From contig JARGXX010000099.1 of assembly GCA_030374765.1 (NCBI GenBank), forward strand, positions 248,001 through 312,000: 64,000 nucleotides of DNA. The letters are read 5' to 3'. The notes below the pieces were generated by a model that saw nothing but the letters and a program-made list of their open reading frames with translations, was not told the DNA's origin and did no database searches. This document shows, piece after piece, positions 9,783 to 18,836 of this stretch. The translations under genes were made by a program, and so were the position numbers. This DNA is from Agarophyton chilense (lineage: Eukaryota; Rhodophyta; Florideophyceae; Gracilariales; Gracilariaceae). Positions within the stretch are counted from its first letter, which is position 1. Every line of letters starts with the position of its first letter.

Positions 9783-11483
9783 ATGGCTCCGAAACGCGTT
9801 TACTTGGGAATTGATGTCGGAACTGGAAGTGTTCGGGCTGGTCTTTTCGACTGCGATGGGAAGAAGCTTGCGTATTACTCGCATTGCATCAAAACGCGAC
9901 ATCAAACAGAGAATCACTATGAACAGAGCTCTAGCGATATATGGAGAGCGACCAAAGTTTGCATTCGGGCCGTAATTGAGATGGCGAAGCAACAAATCTC
10001 GAGAGATATCCTCGTTGTTTCAATAGGAATTGATGCCACATGCTCACTAGTTGTATGTAGGGATGATGACGAAGGCACACCCTTGTCCATCACATGGGGC
10101 GATGATGAGACAGACGACTATGATACTTACAATGTAATCTTGTGGCTGGATCACCGTGCTATTGAAGAAGCAGGTGAAATCAATCGAGATCGAGAGGCGA
10201 GCGTCAAAGAGGTGCGATCTCACTTTGGAAACGTAGTGAGTCCCGAAAACGAACCACCGAAGCTTGTCTGGCTTCACAAATACAAGCCTGAGATCATAGA
10301 AAATGGAATCTTCTTTGACCTTGCGGACTGGATGGTGTTCAAGCTGTGCCGAAAAAGAAATATACGCTCATCTTGCACTGTGGCATGCAAATGGGGCTGG
10401 GGTAGTAATAAGGGTGCTGAAGGTACATGGAATGTGGGTTTTTGGAGAAGGATTGGACTAGAAACACTCTGTAGCAATAACTTCTCGAAGATTGGTTCAC
10501 ACATAGTTAAGCCGGGCACAGCCGTTGGGACTATTACCGAGGATGTTGCCGACGAACTTGGGCTCTCTAGTAGATGTACAGTCGCATCGCCAATGATCGA
10601 TGCTCATGCAGGCTCTTTGTGGACCCTCGGAATACGTTCCTCACTTGTTCAGGAAGTGGCTCCGTCCATTGAAACCCGACTAAGCGTAATCGCCGGAACG
10701 TCAACGTGCTTTATTCAACTGTCTCGAAGCCCCATATTTGTTAGCGGTGTTTGGGGGCCGTTTAGAGATGCAGTCCTCCCGGGGTTTCATGTCACTGAGG
10801 GCGGACAAAGCGTGACCGGGAAGCTACTTCAAAACACTATAGAACGACATCCATGCTTTAAATCATTGTGTCAACGCGTTGGCTCAGACAACGTTTATGA
10901 AGTGCTGGCGAACATGACTGAAGCAGTTGTTCGCAGTGGGGAAAAGGACCCTGCGACACATATCCATTGCTTGGATTATCATGCTGGCAATCGAAGCCCC
11001 CGTGCCGACCCGTATTTGAAGGGAACAATGACGGGCTTAACATTATCCGATAGTGAATACGACTTAGCAGTGAAATTCAGAGCAACCATCCAGGCCTTGT
11101 GTTACGGCGCTCGACACATTGTTCAGGAAATGAAGACGGCCGGCCATAAGATAAATCTTGTCGCAGCTTGTGGGGGTCTTTGCAAGAGCAGATTGTTTCT
11201 AACAGAACTAGCGGACTGCCTTTCCGTTCCAGTGGTACTGTCGTCAGAGAAAGATACTGTGCTCCTAGGGGGGGGCATTCTGGCCAGGGTGGCAGAGACA
11301 GGTGCAGAAGGCGTTGAAGGAATTAATCTCGTTCATGCGGCAGAAATGATGTCAAGAGTTCAGGAGGTCGTCATGCCAAACGATATGCGAAAGTCATATC
11401 ACGATCGAAAATACTTGGTTTACCTGAAAATGCACTCAGATTTTATTTCGTACAAGAATATTATGAATGGCGAAGTATCGTAA
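9783..11483 (+). CDS. FGGY: FGGY-family carbohydrate kinase (D-ribulokinase type)
   Basis: This 566-residue sugar kinase resembles the eukaryotic FGGY / yeast YDR109C branch, reported to phosphorylate D-ribulose, probably in the cytosol. The N-terminal phosphate loop is YLGIDVGTGSVRAGLFD (7-23). The expected SIGIDATCSLV (80-90) and WLDHRA (121-126) substrate-side segments follow. MIDAHAGSLW (271-280) carries the probable catalytic base D273. The second-domain signatures GVWGPF, EGGQSVTGKLL and AACGGLCKSRLF are present, and the C-terminal YLVYLKM tail is typical. The ATG at 9783 begins immediately before the fold; an in-frame ATG at 9744 would add only 13 residues. There is no break. The exact sugar cannot be told from sequence. 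Confidence 0.9.
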   Translation: MAPKRVYLGIDVGTGSVRAGLFDCDGKKLAYYSHCIKTRHQTENHYEQSSSDIWRATKVCIRAVIEMAKQQISRDILVVSIGIDATCSLVVCRDDDEGTPLSITWGDDETDDYDTYNVILWLDHRAIEEAGEINRDREASVKEVRSHFGNVVSPENEPPKLVWLHKYKPEIIENGIFFDLADWMVFKLCRKRNIRSSCTVACKWGWGSNKGAEGTWNVGFWRRIGLETLCSNNFSKIGSHIVKPGTAVGTITEDVADELGLSSRCTVASPMIDAHAGSLWTLGIRSSLVQEVAPSIETRLSVIAGTSTCFIQLSRSPIFVSGVWGPFRDAVLPGFHVTEGGQSVTGKLLQNTIERHPCFKSLCQRVGSDNVYEVLANMTEAVVRSGEKDPATHIHCLDYHAGNRSPRADPYLKGTMTGLTLSDSEYDLAVKFRATIQALCYGARHIVQEMKTAGHKINLVAACGGLCKSRLFLTELADCLSVPVVLSSEKDTVLLGGGILARVAETGAEGVEGINLVHAAEMMSRVQEVVMPNDMRKSYHDRKYLVYLKMHSDFISYKNIMNGEVS

Positions 11484-13237
11484 CTCGATCTTTGTAGGTG
11501 TCGATCTTCACCGGTTAGGAACAACGGCAGTCTTATTGCAAATGAACAGGTGGCAAGCCTTGACAATCTTTTTAGTCCATTACACGCCCTGTTTAGAATA
11601 CAAAAGGTATGTCTGTCCCCGGGTTGTCCTTTCATGTCACGTGCGCTGTGCAAGTTGCAGTAGATGTCTCCATGAACAACATGTGGCTTCACATGAATCA
11701 AAAATTTTCACGCTCTCTCTCTTTCTCAGCTCCGAGAGTTCGTCAAATGGCTATTCTCATTGTGTTGACTTCTAATTTGTTTCTCTCAAGCCATGCGATA
11801 GTGTCGATCCACGATCTTGATTCAGATCTCACCACTACCACCACTCAGTATATCCTGGTATCCGGAGGGGAATCCTGATGTGTGTTGGACTTTTGTCGTT
11901 TCTTGTTCTGCCCTGACTTGAATAACCCTTGTGCTATGCGTTGCATTTCAATTATAATAAGATTGAACGCGGAATCTCGAAACAATGTATTCGCAAGTAA
12001 TCATCTTGCAATGGCCGAAGTCAGGTCTATGTATTCGAACATCGCGTATCGGACCAATCCCGCAGAAAGAAACAAAAATATAGGCAGCCTCGGGTGTCTT
12101 GACCCCCTTCCTATTCCAATATAATGATATCGTCGTCCCGCTGATTTTCAGGGCCTGCTTGTCTCTGCTTTTCATGCATGTTCCATTAGAACGATCGAAT
12201 CAACATCAAGGCCTAATCGTAGTACTTCTTGTCTAAGGAGGGTTAGAGCTTTTAGAAATCGCGCTCGATCCCTGGTTGGCAAACCAGAAACTGGCGGAAC
12301 AAGCTTTAGCTTCGAAATGGCCTCACAAAGATTGTCATCTGCGAACTGATGAACGCTAGGAGAATACCGGTTTCCGACTGAATCTCTCCGTGTACCAGTG
12401 CGCTTGACACGACCTTGGCGTCGAGAGCACGAGCGTTTGCGGTACGTACACTGAGAGAAACGGCTCATTATGAATTCACTCGCTGTATGTTAATAGCAAT
12501 TCGTGGTCTGGGGATTTCAGATGAAGGGAAAGATGAGTTGTGTCTTGGTGGTTGCGCAACCCAGGATTTGAGCCTTCAGCCTTTTATGCTTCCCAAAACC
12601 ATTCCTGTGTGCCTCAAGTCAGGTGAGCAGGGACATAAGAAGTTGCTTGTCCGAAAAAAAACAACGGGCCCCACAGCCATCAATGCTGGCAGTGCTAAAT
12701 TCTCGAGTCATGGCGCCCCGCTTTCGGAAAGGCGTGTAAGTTGGCAACTGGTCGGCCCGAAAAGAAGCAGTACTTCGATGGGAAGTACAAGATCTGCATG
12801 TAATTGTTATGCCGACCAACGCTGTTGGAAAGTTTCAGGTTTAACCCTCTAGATCATCGCTGGCCAAGACTTTGGTGACCTCGATCGCATTTTTGGGCCA
12901 CATGTTAAAACCAATAGAAGCTTGGCCTTTGTTTGTGTATAAAAAGGCGGGCGACATAGGTTTAATGAGTCCCGCGCGATGGTTGAACTTGGCCATCGGT
13001 GTTGGAATCATGAATTTAACCTACACTGCAAGGGAGCTGGACATTTGCGAATTAAGATGCAGGAAAAATTATTACTACAGCTGGGCAGAAAATTTTGTTG
13101 GTGAGCGAGGAGTTGCGATCTCGGGGATCCTGCGTGACAGGGGACCGCTACCTTCGATACCTTAAATGGGACCCTTTGTGCAGGACTCCTGCCAGTAAGG
13201 GCAAGGCCTACTCGCAAATTGAGATTCACCCCCGAGG
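11484..13237. other. Intergenic region with no confident gene
   Basis: 1.75 kb between the FGGY kinase and the coiled-coil gene. Several frames of 60-145 codons occur on both strands. Only the minus frame at 12172-12468 has somewhat protein-like composition and is listed separately. The rest looks like UTR and promoter sequence. Confidence 0.4.
12172..12468 (-). CDS. Possible small protein, unknown
   Basis: 98 codons. The first 35 residues are Arg/Ser-rich. The remainder has helical, amphipathic character around EAISKLKLVPPVSGL, RARFLKALTLLRQEVLRLGLDVDS. No family is recognised. An Arg/Ser-rich start plus a helical body would fit a small organelle-targeted protein. It equally could be an exon fragment or chance, because a plus-strand frame of 145 codons overlaps its start. 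Listed so that it can be tested with transcripts. Confidence 0.25.
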   Translation of the reverse strand: MSRFSQCTYRKRSCSRRQGRVKRTGTRRDSVGNRYSPSVHQFADDNLCEAISKLKLVPPVSGLPTRDRARFLKALTLLRQEVLRLGLDVDSIVLMEHA

Positions 13238-14587
13238 ATGGAAAGCTTGAGAGGTGCCGCTTATGTGGGTGGTATTTCTCTGCGCAGCCCGTCTCAATGC
13301 AGTTTTCTGCCTGCAAAGTGTCTTCTGAAAGCACGTATATGGCCACGAACGGGTCGATCAAGGACATTGTCTCCATTAAGCAATTTGTCGTACGCATCTG
13401 CCAAGCGAAACGATGAGGTTGGTGAAGAGGACGATGATGCCACATTGGGCAGGACTGGACCGAACTTCGGCATGGTTATGCCAAACTTAACAACAGCAGA
13501 GCAAGACTATCTTGAGGCGGCTACCTCAAACCCCGATTACATGCGTCGCATGACTGAAATAGTGAGACGAAAAGATCAAGAACGCAAAGCTGCGATGAGT
13601 GCGCAAAATGCTCAAGGAGCGGACGAATACCTAGAGGGCCTTGCCCGTCCCACGGCTCCACCATCTGACGCCGCTCCTCCCAGAGTGAGCGCGAGCGACG
13701 CGTACATGGAAGATCTTGCCCGAAAATCTCGAGCTTATCGCGGAATTGAAGATCCACCAATGGAGAACCGAAGAAGTTCGACTGCACCGGCTGGACCCGC
13801 GAGCATATCAGAAGAGGAAAATCTGAATGACCTTGAAAGTCTGGAGGACAGGATTAAGAGATTGCAAGAGACCCTGTCAAAAGTCAAAGACGACATTGAC
13901 CCAAACTCAACTATTGAAGATGCAATTTCGATTCGGGATATGATAAGAAGGGATATTGGATTAGATCCTCCATCAGAGCTACCTCGGGAACCTGAACCAG
14001 CGTTAGAACCTGTAAACGAACCCACACAAGAAACTGTACCAGAACCTCCACCAAAACCGCAGGCTATTGACAAACAGATCATTTTTTTGCAGGACTATTT
14101 GGAGAAGTTGAAACAAGAGGAGGCGAATGAAGAAGTATTCGAGGAAGAGACTGATACTGAAGTCACCAGCCAAGTGCAAATGAAAGAAGAACTGGAATCT
14201 AATATGAATCAGATTGCGGACAAGTTCACTCCGAAAATTGAGGGCCTGGCAGATACACCAGGGGGGATGAGTGCGGCAGAAAAAATGGCTGCGTTTCAAC
14301 AAGTACGAGAACAAGCAATGAAGGGATCGAATCAAGAACCACAGTTCTTCGACCCGTACAATGTTGTCCTTCCATCTGAAAAGAGCGCTGATGACGATGG
14401 TCAAGAGCCTTCATCCAGTTCAGAAGCTGAGTATGACGAAATTGGGACACAGATACACAACAAGGATCTGCTTATCGAGGAGATTGAGACAGAAGTAGCG
14501 AGATATGTTGTCAACGCCAGAAGTCTTCTTCAAAAGCATGACGCTCGAATGCAAGTGCTGATCGCTCGGTTAAGAGCACTCAAATAA
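13238..14587 (+). CDS. Acidic coiled-coil protein, probably plastid-targeted
   Basis: 449 residues. The first 55 are Ser/Arg/Leu-rich and nearly free of acidic residues, like a transit peptide. The mature part is acidic with predicted coiled coils near 197-222 (ENLNDLESLEDRIKRLQETL), 277-305 and the last 35 residues. A short motif occurs twice: ADEYLEGLAR at about 127 and SDAYMEDLAR at about 152, in low-complexity Ala/Pro surroundings. A Pro/Glu-rich linker (about 245-275) separates coils. There are no catalytic motifs and no membrane segment. Duplicated short helical motifs in a disordered protein suggest a scaffold or linker binding one partner at two sites; this is inference. I do not recognise the family. 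Confidence 0.7.
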   Translation: MESLRGAAYVGGISLRSPSQCSFLPAKCLLKARIWPRTGRSRTLSPLSNLSYASAKRNDEVGEEDDDATLGRTGPNFGMVMPNLTTAEQDYLEAATSNPDYMRRMTEIVRRKDQERKAAMSAQNAQGADEYLEGLARPTAPPSDAAPPRVSASDAYMEDLARKSRAYRGIEDPPMENRRSSTAPAGPASISEEENLNDLESLEDRIKRLQETLSKVKDDIDPNSTIEDAISIRDMIRRDIGLDPPSELPREPEPALEPVNEPTQETVPEPPPKPQAIDKQIIFLQDYLEKLKQEEANEEVFEEETDTEVTSQVQMKEELESNMNQIADKFTPKIEGLADTPGGMSAAEKMAAFQQVREQAMKGSNQEPQFFDPYNVVLPSEKSADDDGQEPSSSSEAEYDEIGTQIHNKDLLIEEIETEVARYVVNARSLLQKHDARMQVLIARLRALK

Positions 14588-14899
14588 AGTCGTGTCTGGC
14601 TCTCTTTAGAGAGGGGGCTTTCTTTTATTTTATGAACGATATTGTAAAAGCATATTTAACCCCATCCTTTTCAATAATATACCTTCCATATATATTACTG
14701 TGACAGAAGTTCTTTGAAACATCACTTGCTTGGCACAGTTTCCTTTTCGTAGACCAAACGCATTGGAGCCCTCCCGGAGAAAGATATGAGACGTATGGTG
14801 CACACCGTCCATACAACGAGGCTTACCACGGGAGGCTGTAGAGCGATGGACACAGTACGCTAACTAAACTTCGTCATGTCTTTTTCAAACTACGGTAGG
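14588..14899. other. 3' flank of the coiled-coil gene
   Basis: 312 bases up to the Tc1 element. It contains a small CTCTC/GAGAG hairpin followed by a T-rich run just after the stop, which could help 3' end formation. Nothing else was seen. Confidence 0.4.
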
Positions 14900-16203
14900 T
14901 AAAGTCTGTTTCAAAATCATATCCCTCGCGCAAATTTTCCAAAAATCGACGTTTTGGCTACAGTACAACTAACAAAATCAGTGTGAAAAAATTTTCAAGT
15001 AAAAAAACTGTTTCAAAATCATAACCTTTATTGCATCCTTTTTATTCTAACGCGAGTTCAGTAGTTTATTTTTGCTCCTCTAGCCTGTATAACACTTATA
15101 CAACGCTTTGGCATTGATTCTATAAAAGGATTGATAGCATTACAGTCAATCTTTTCCCAGCAATCTTTGATACAATTTTTCAAATCAAAAACTGTATCAA
15201 ACTGCCTTCCTTGCCCATAAACCATTCGGGCCAACATTCCCCAAATGTTTTCGATAGGGTTGAGGTCAGGAGAGCGCGCAGGCCATTCCATAACCGACAT
15301 ATTTAGACTATTGAACCACTGTTTCATAGAATTAGACTTATGCACAGGTGCATTATCTTGCTGGAAAATGAATTCTTCTCCGTGCATACAGTATGAAAAA
15401 GGTAAAAGATAGTTTTCTAGAACCTCAGCATACTTCTCAGAGTTCATTGTAGTTTCAACAAAAGCCATATCAGTTGCTCCTTTCGTGGAGATTCCAGCCC
15501 AAACCATTACTGATGCGCCTCCTGAATGCCTAGTCACAAATTCCTTCTTTTCTTTTCGTAGATCATGCCAATAAAATTTATAGCAATCTGGACCATCAAG
15601 GTTAAACTTTTTTTCGTCGGAAAAGATAACATTATTCCATTCCGTTTTCCAATAAGCCTTTTGAGCACACCATTCAACTCGATTTTTCTTGTGATTATCT
15701 TTTAAAAAAAAAGTTTTCCTCATTTTTGTGTACTTGAACAAATTTTGACGGTTGACTTCACGCCATATTGTAGATCGTGATAGAGGCAAATTTAGATTTT
15801 TGACAATTTTCCCGCAAGATGAAGTGTTGCGGCATAGTTCTCGCTTGATTCCACGCTTATCGGCCGGGGATAGTGCCGTTGGACGGCCGGTTGAACGCTT
15901 TGTTCCGTATGCAGCGGGGTTTTTGATGAAGTTGCTGATTTTTTTTGGGCTGCGCTTGAGTTTTCGGGCTATATCTGCTGGAATCATACCCTGACCTACT
16001 AATTCCATGATTTCCAGCTGTTCAGAGCGTGTGAGAGGTGCGCCACGAGCCATAATTGAGCGAATGATTGTATAAAGGATATACTTTTGAAACAGTGTTA
16101 TTGACTTAGTGGTTTTTATTTGTTGTGAAATGTGCTCTACAGTACGTGAAATGCCTTTTTGGCGCAGTTTTTGTAAAGGGATATGTTTTTGAAACGCACT
16201 GTA
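14900..16203 (-). mobile_element. Tc1/mariner DNA transposon, nearly complete
   Basis: A 1.3-kb element with inverted ends. The left end starts TAAAGTCTGTTTCAAAATC (14900) and the right end, read inward on the minus strand, starts TACAGTGCGTTTCAAAAAC (16203). Both continue with CATATCCCT. TA dinucleotides sit at both borders, the expected target duplication. A single transposase frame on the minus strand fills the centre. A broken relative lies at 48252-48522. The intact frame suggests fairly recent activity, although the two ends are not identical. Confidence 0.9.
15058..16053 (-). CDS. Tc1/mariner transposase (DD34E)
   Basis: 331 residues, full length for the family. The N-terminal half is a paired helix-turn-helix DNA-binding region (RSEQLEIMELVGQGM ... 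KLKRSPKKISNFI, then the SRSTIWREVNR helix) joined by a GRP-containing linker (STGRPTALS). The catalytic core has FSDEKKF (first Asp), FQQDNAPVHKS (second Asp) and SPDLNPIENIWG (Glu). There are 34 residues between the second Asp and the Glu, i.e. DD34E, the classic Tc1 spacing. No stop or frameshift, so it may still be functional. The frame starts about 150 bp inside the right terminal repeat. Confidence 0.93.
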   Translation of the reverse strand: MARGAPLTRSEQLEIMELVGQGMIPADIARKLKRSPKKISNFIKNPAAYGTKRSTGRPTALSPADKRGIKRELCRNTSSCGKIVKNLNLPLSRSTIWREVNRQNLFKYTKMRKTFFLKDNHKKNRVEWCAQKAYWKTEWNNVIFSDEKKFNLDGPDCYKFYWHDLRKEKKEFVTRHSGGASVMVWAGISTKGATDMAFVETTMNSEKYAEVLENYLLPFSYCMHGEEFIFQQDNAPVHKSNSMKQWFNSLNMSVMEWPARSPDLNPIENIWGMLARMVYGQGRQFDTVFDLKNCIKDCWEKIDCNAINPFIESMPKRCISVIQARGAKINY

Positions 16204-16407
16204 TCTGTCTGTATATCATTGTATCCCATGTAACATACCGTGCGAGTCGTACATTTGGTACGACGGTAATCATTGCCCTTTGTGTGGGTGCATAAGAATT
16301 CTCAATCCAAACCCTAACTAGCCATATGGCGTGATCTCACTGAGATTCTCAACTTCAAGAAAAGCATTTAATTCGTTCAAAATATCTCCGAGACCAAGCG
16401 AAACCAC

Positions 16408-17508
16408 TTGCAAACTGTAGCAAAGAAAGTAAGCTTTTCCTTGTGTAGCTCACTTTTAAGCCTCGTGAGGAGAGACTCGCAGAATTGTTACCATCGTACC
16501 TTCGTACTTGGTACAAGCGCCTCTTCGAAAGGCTTGTGCGTGGTGGTGAATATGATCCACAATGCGAGCGTTAGTCCTCGTCGACCAATTCGATCTCGCC
16601 ATCATAGATGGGTTCGCATCGCGCCTTGTGCGACAACTCCGGTACCCGATACACAAACCCTTAAGCAACAATTGGAAGCAATTTTAGAGGGCATACCGAG
16701 GTTTCTTGACAATGCGTCCAACCGAGTGGAAAAAGCCGTGACTGACATTCCCGATCAGGTTAAGTATTTGTTTTCCGAAGAGGGCCCTCTTGGTGTGTTG
16801 ACCTTCTGGAGAGAAAACAAGGATAATATCTCAAACACTGGACAACAGCTCTTGGAATCCGGGGAACGCCTTGCGAAAGGGGATGCGAAAGGGTTTCGTG
16901 AGAAAGCGTCAGGGATAAACTTATCATGGTTGAGGCCAGTCCGCAGGTTAGGTTCGTCGGAAAGTTTAGATGATGCCACCATTGTCACTGACCAGGTGCG
17001 GAAAACGGTTCTATTTCTTATCGATTCGCTTACACCTTGGGACTTTGACCGTCATGACTTCGGCTTGACTTTTGCAACAGTTTGGAATGACGTCGATACC
17101 TCAAAAAGCGCTGATGTTAGAGTTCCTTCCTTGAAAATGACATCAACCATAAAGCCTGTAGAACAGGAATGGAAGCTGAGTGCCCGAGGTAAGCTTTTCG
17201 CTCTTGGAGAAAATGCAATGGTGTTTGGGAAAGCGGGGTTGTATCTGGCGGGCGATAAAGCGGCATACATTGGTGCTGAGGCGGACCGCGTATGGTCGAT
17301 CCCGAGACTTCCAAACACGAAGATTTTCGCAAATGCAAACTATCGCAGTTCCAGAAAGCCGCAGGCAGAACCTTTTAAGGTGTCATGTGGTATTCAACAA
17401 GATCTTGAAGTTGCTAAGGGATTGGAACTCACATTAAGGATTGCGCTCAATCTGACAGAGAAACTGGGCTTCAGTGTTTATCCCGTTCCAAATGGTAGTT
17501 ACTTCTAG
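16408..17508 (+). CDS. Probable plastid-targeted protein of unknown function
   Basis: 366 residues from the first ATG; an in-frame ATG at 16552 (residue 49) would leave a shorter leader MIHNASVSPRRPIRSRHHRW. Either N-terminus is basic and Ser-rich and poor in acidic residues, like a transit peptide. Residues about 80-185 are helical, with an amphipathic stretch around LKQQLEAILEGIPRFLDNASNRVEKAV. Residues about 195-366 look beta-rich with alternating hydrophobics, ending GFSVYPVPNGSYF. There is no membrane helix or catalytic motif. A plastid lipid- or membrane-surface protein would fit, but the family is not recognised. The gene lies 205 bp from the Tc1 terminus. Confidence 0.65.
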   Translation: MQTVAKKVSFSLCSSLLSLVRRDSQNCYHRTFVLGTSASSKGLCVVVNMIHNASVSPRRPIRSRHHRWVRIAPCATTPVPDTQTLKQQLEAILEGIPRFLDNASNRVEKAVTDIPDQVKYLFSEEGPLGVLTFWRENKDNISNTGQQLLESGERLAKGDAKGFREKASGINLSWLRPVRRLGSSESLDDATIVTDQVRKTVLFLIDSLTPWDFDRHDFGLTFATVWNDVDTSKSADVRVPSLKMTSTIKPVEQEWKLSARGKLFALGENAMVFGKAGLYLAGDKAAYIGAEADRVWSIPRLPNTKIFANANYRSSRKPQAEPFKVSCGIQQDLEVAKGLELTLRIALNLTEKLGFSVYPVPNGSYF

Positions 17509-18836
17509 TGGGTGTCACATCCCATTCCGGACGGTAGTTGCCTTTCGTATTTCTAAGAGGTATCAAATCCCCCTCGTTTTGGGAGATGTCCGCGATTTTT
17601 TTTGACGAGCGGAAAAAGACTCACAACAATGGGCTCATTTTTCGCCTTATCCGTTCTTTCTGTACATCGATAATGTTTGAGTGGAGTGAAAACCCGTTGC
17701 CGGCGAGATGAAATTCCACGAGCATTCTGGCTTAGTTTATATGTGAACATAAATTCCAATTCTCTCATGACCGAGAAAGGAGCCATCTGTGGTTAGATGC
17801 TGTGTCCGTTCTTGCCGAAAAACAAAGGTTTTCCATTTACACTCGCCGTGGGGCTCCCCAACTGTAAGAGATGCCACATTTTGAGAGTATTGAGTTGTAC
17901 GAGAGCTGTTCTACCGAGAAAACGTTTTAAGACTGCAGACATTCTATAAATGGGGAGGAGTCATTCAAATGTGACGGGCTGCCAATCACCCGACCTACGA
18001 GAGAGATCGATCTCGATAGTGCCAATACATTGTATGATATGACTGACAATGATGCGGAGGTTGTATCACTATGGACCGCGTCCGTGATGTGGTCCGACAC
18101 AATGATGTGGTCCGATGCAAGATGTGGAACGTTTCATAGAACACAGTAGCGATGAGCTATAAGCGAGTGGACACGCTTGAGCGATGGATTTGGGGAGCAG
18201 CCGTTGGCTGTTCCTCCAGATGGTTCCCTATCGATTTGACACGGATCGATAGGACGTCTCACACATAACATGATAATGCGGAGAGAAGACAGATACTTGA
18301 ACATCGGTGAATTCCATGGCTGAGGCTTCCTCCGCGAGAAATCCAAGTGGGTCTCGATCGTCGTCGTGCGTTTACGAAACACGACATCCCTTTACGCAGG
18401 CGCATTCTCATCCATCGAAAGCACATGGTTTAGCGCACTATTTGCCTAACGATAATTTGCTAATGCTTGACCCTGGAAACTGCTCAGTCGGGTTCAAGAA
18501 ACTATCTGTCTTTGACGCAATGCCTCATCACTAAGCGATCATGTGACAAGGGACTTTAGCTCATCCCGTGAAACCAACCTGCCCACTTATGGGATACGGT
18601 GCGTACCAAGATAACGAGTGCTCTGTGATACGTGCCGTTAACAAAGAAATCGTGGTCGGCCCTTCTAATCACCAAGCCAAGCTAGAGAGACCTTAATACT
18701 CTATCAGTTAGTGTTTCGAAGCGATAGTTTACATACACGAAGCACCGTTTCTTGCACATGCATCCCAGAGCGCCAAGCTGACAGACACTCTTGAAAACAG
18801 ACATAAAAATATATTGAACAAGTCGCGCGGTTGTCA
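17509..18836. other. Convergent intergenic region, no gene seen
   Basis: 1.3 kb between two convergent genes, so mostly 3' UTR and spacer. A short imperfect tandem of GATGTGGTCCGA occurs at about 18075-18125. Small frames are present on both strands without domain character. Confidence 0.45.

Noticed and set aside
12415-12852. 145-codon plus-strand frame
   Set aside because: No domain or helical pattern and irregular composition; it overlaps the slightly better minus-strand candidate.
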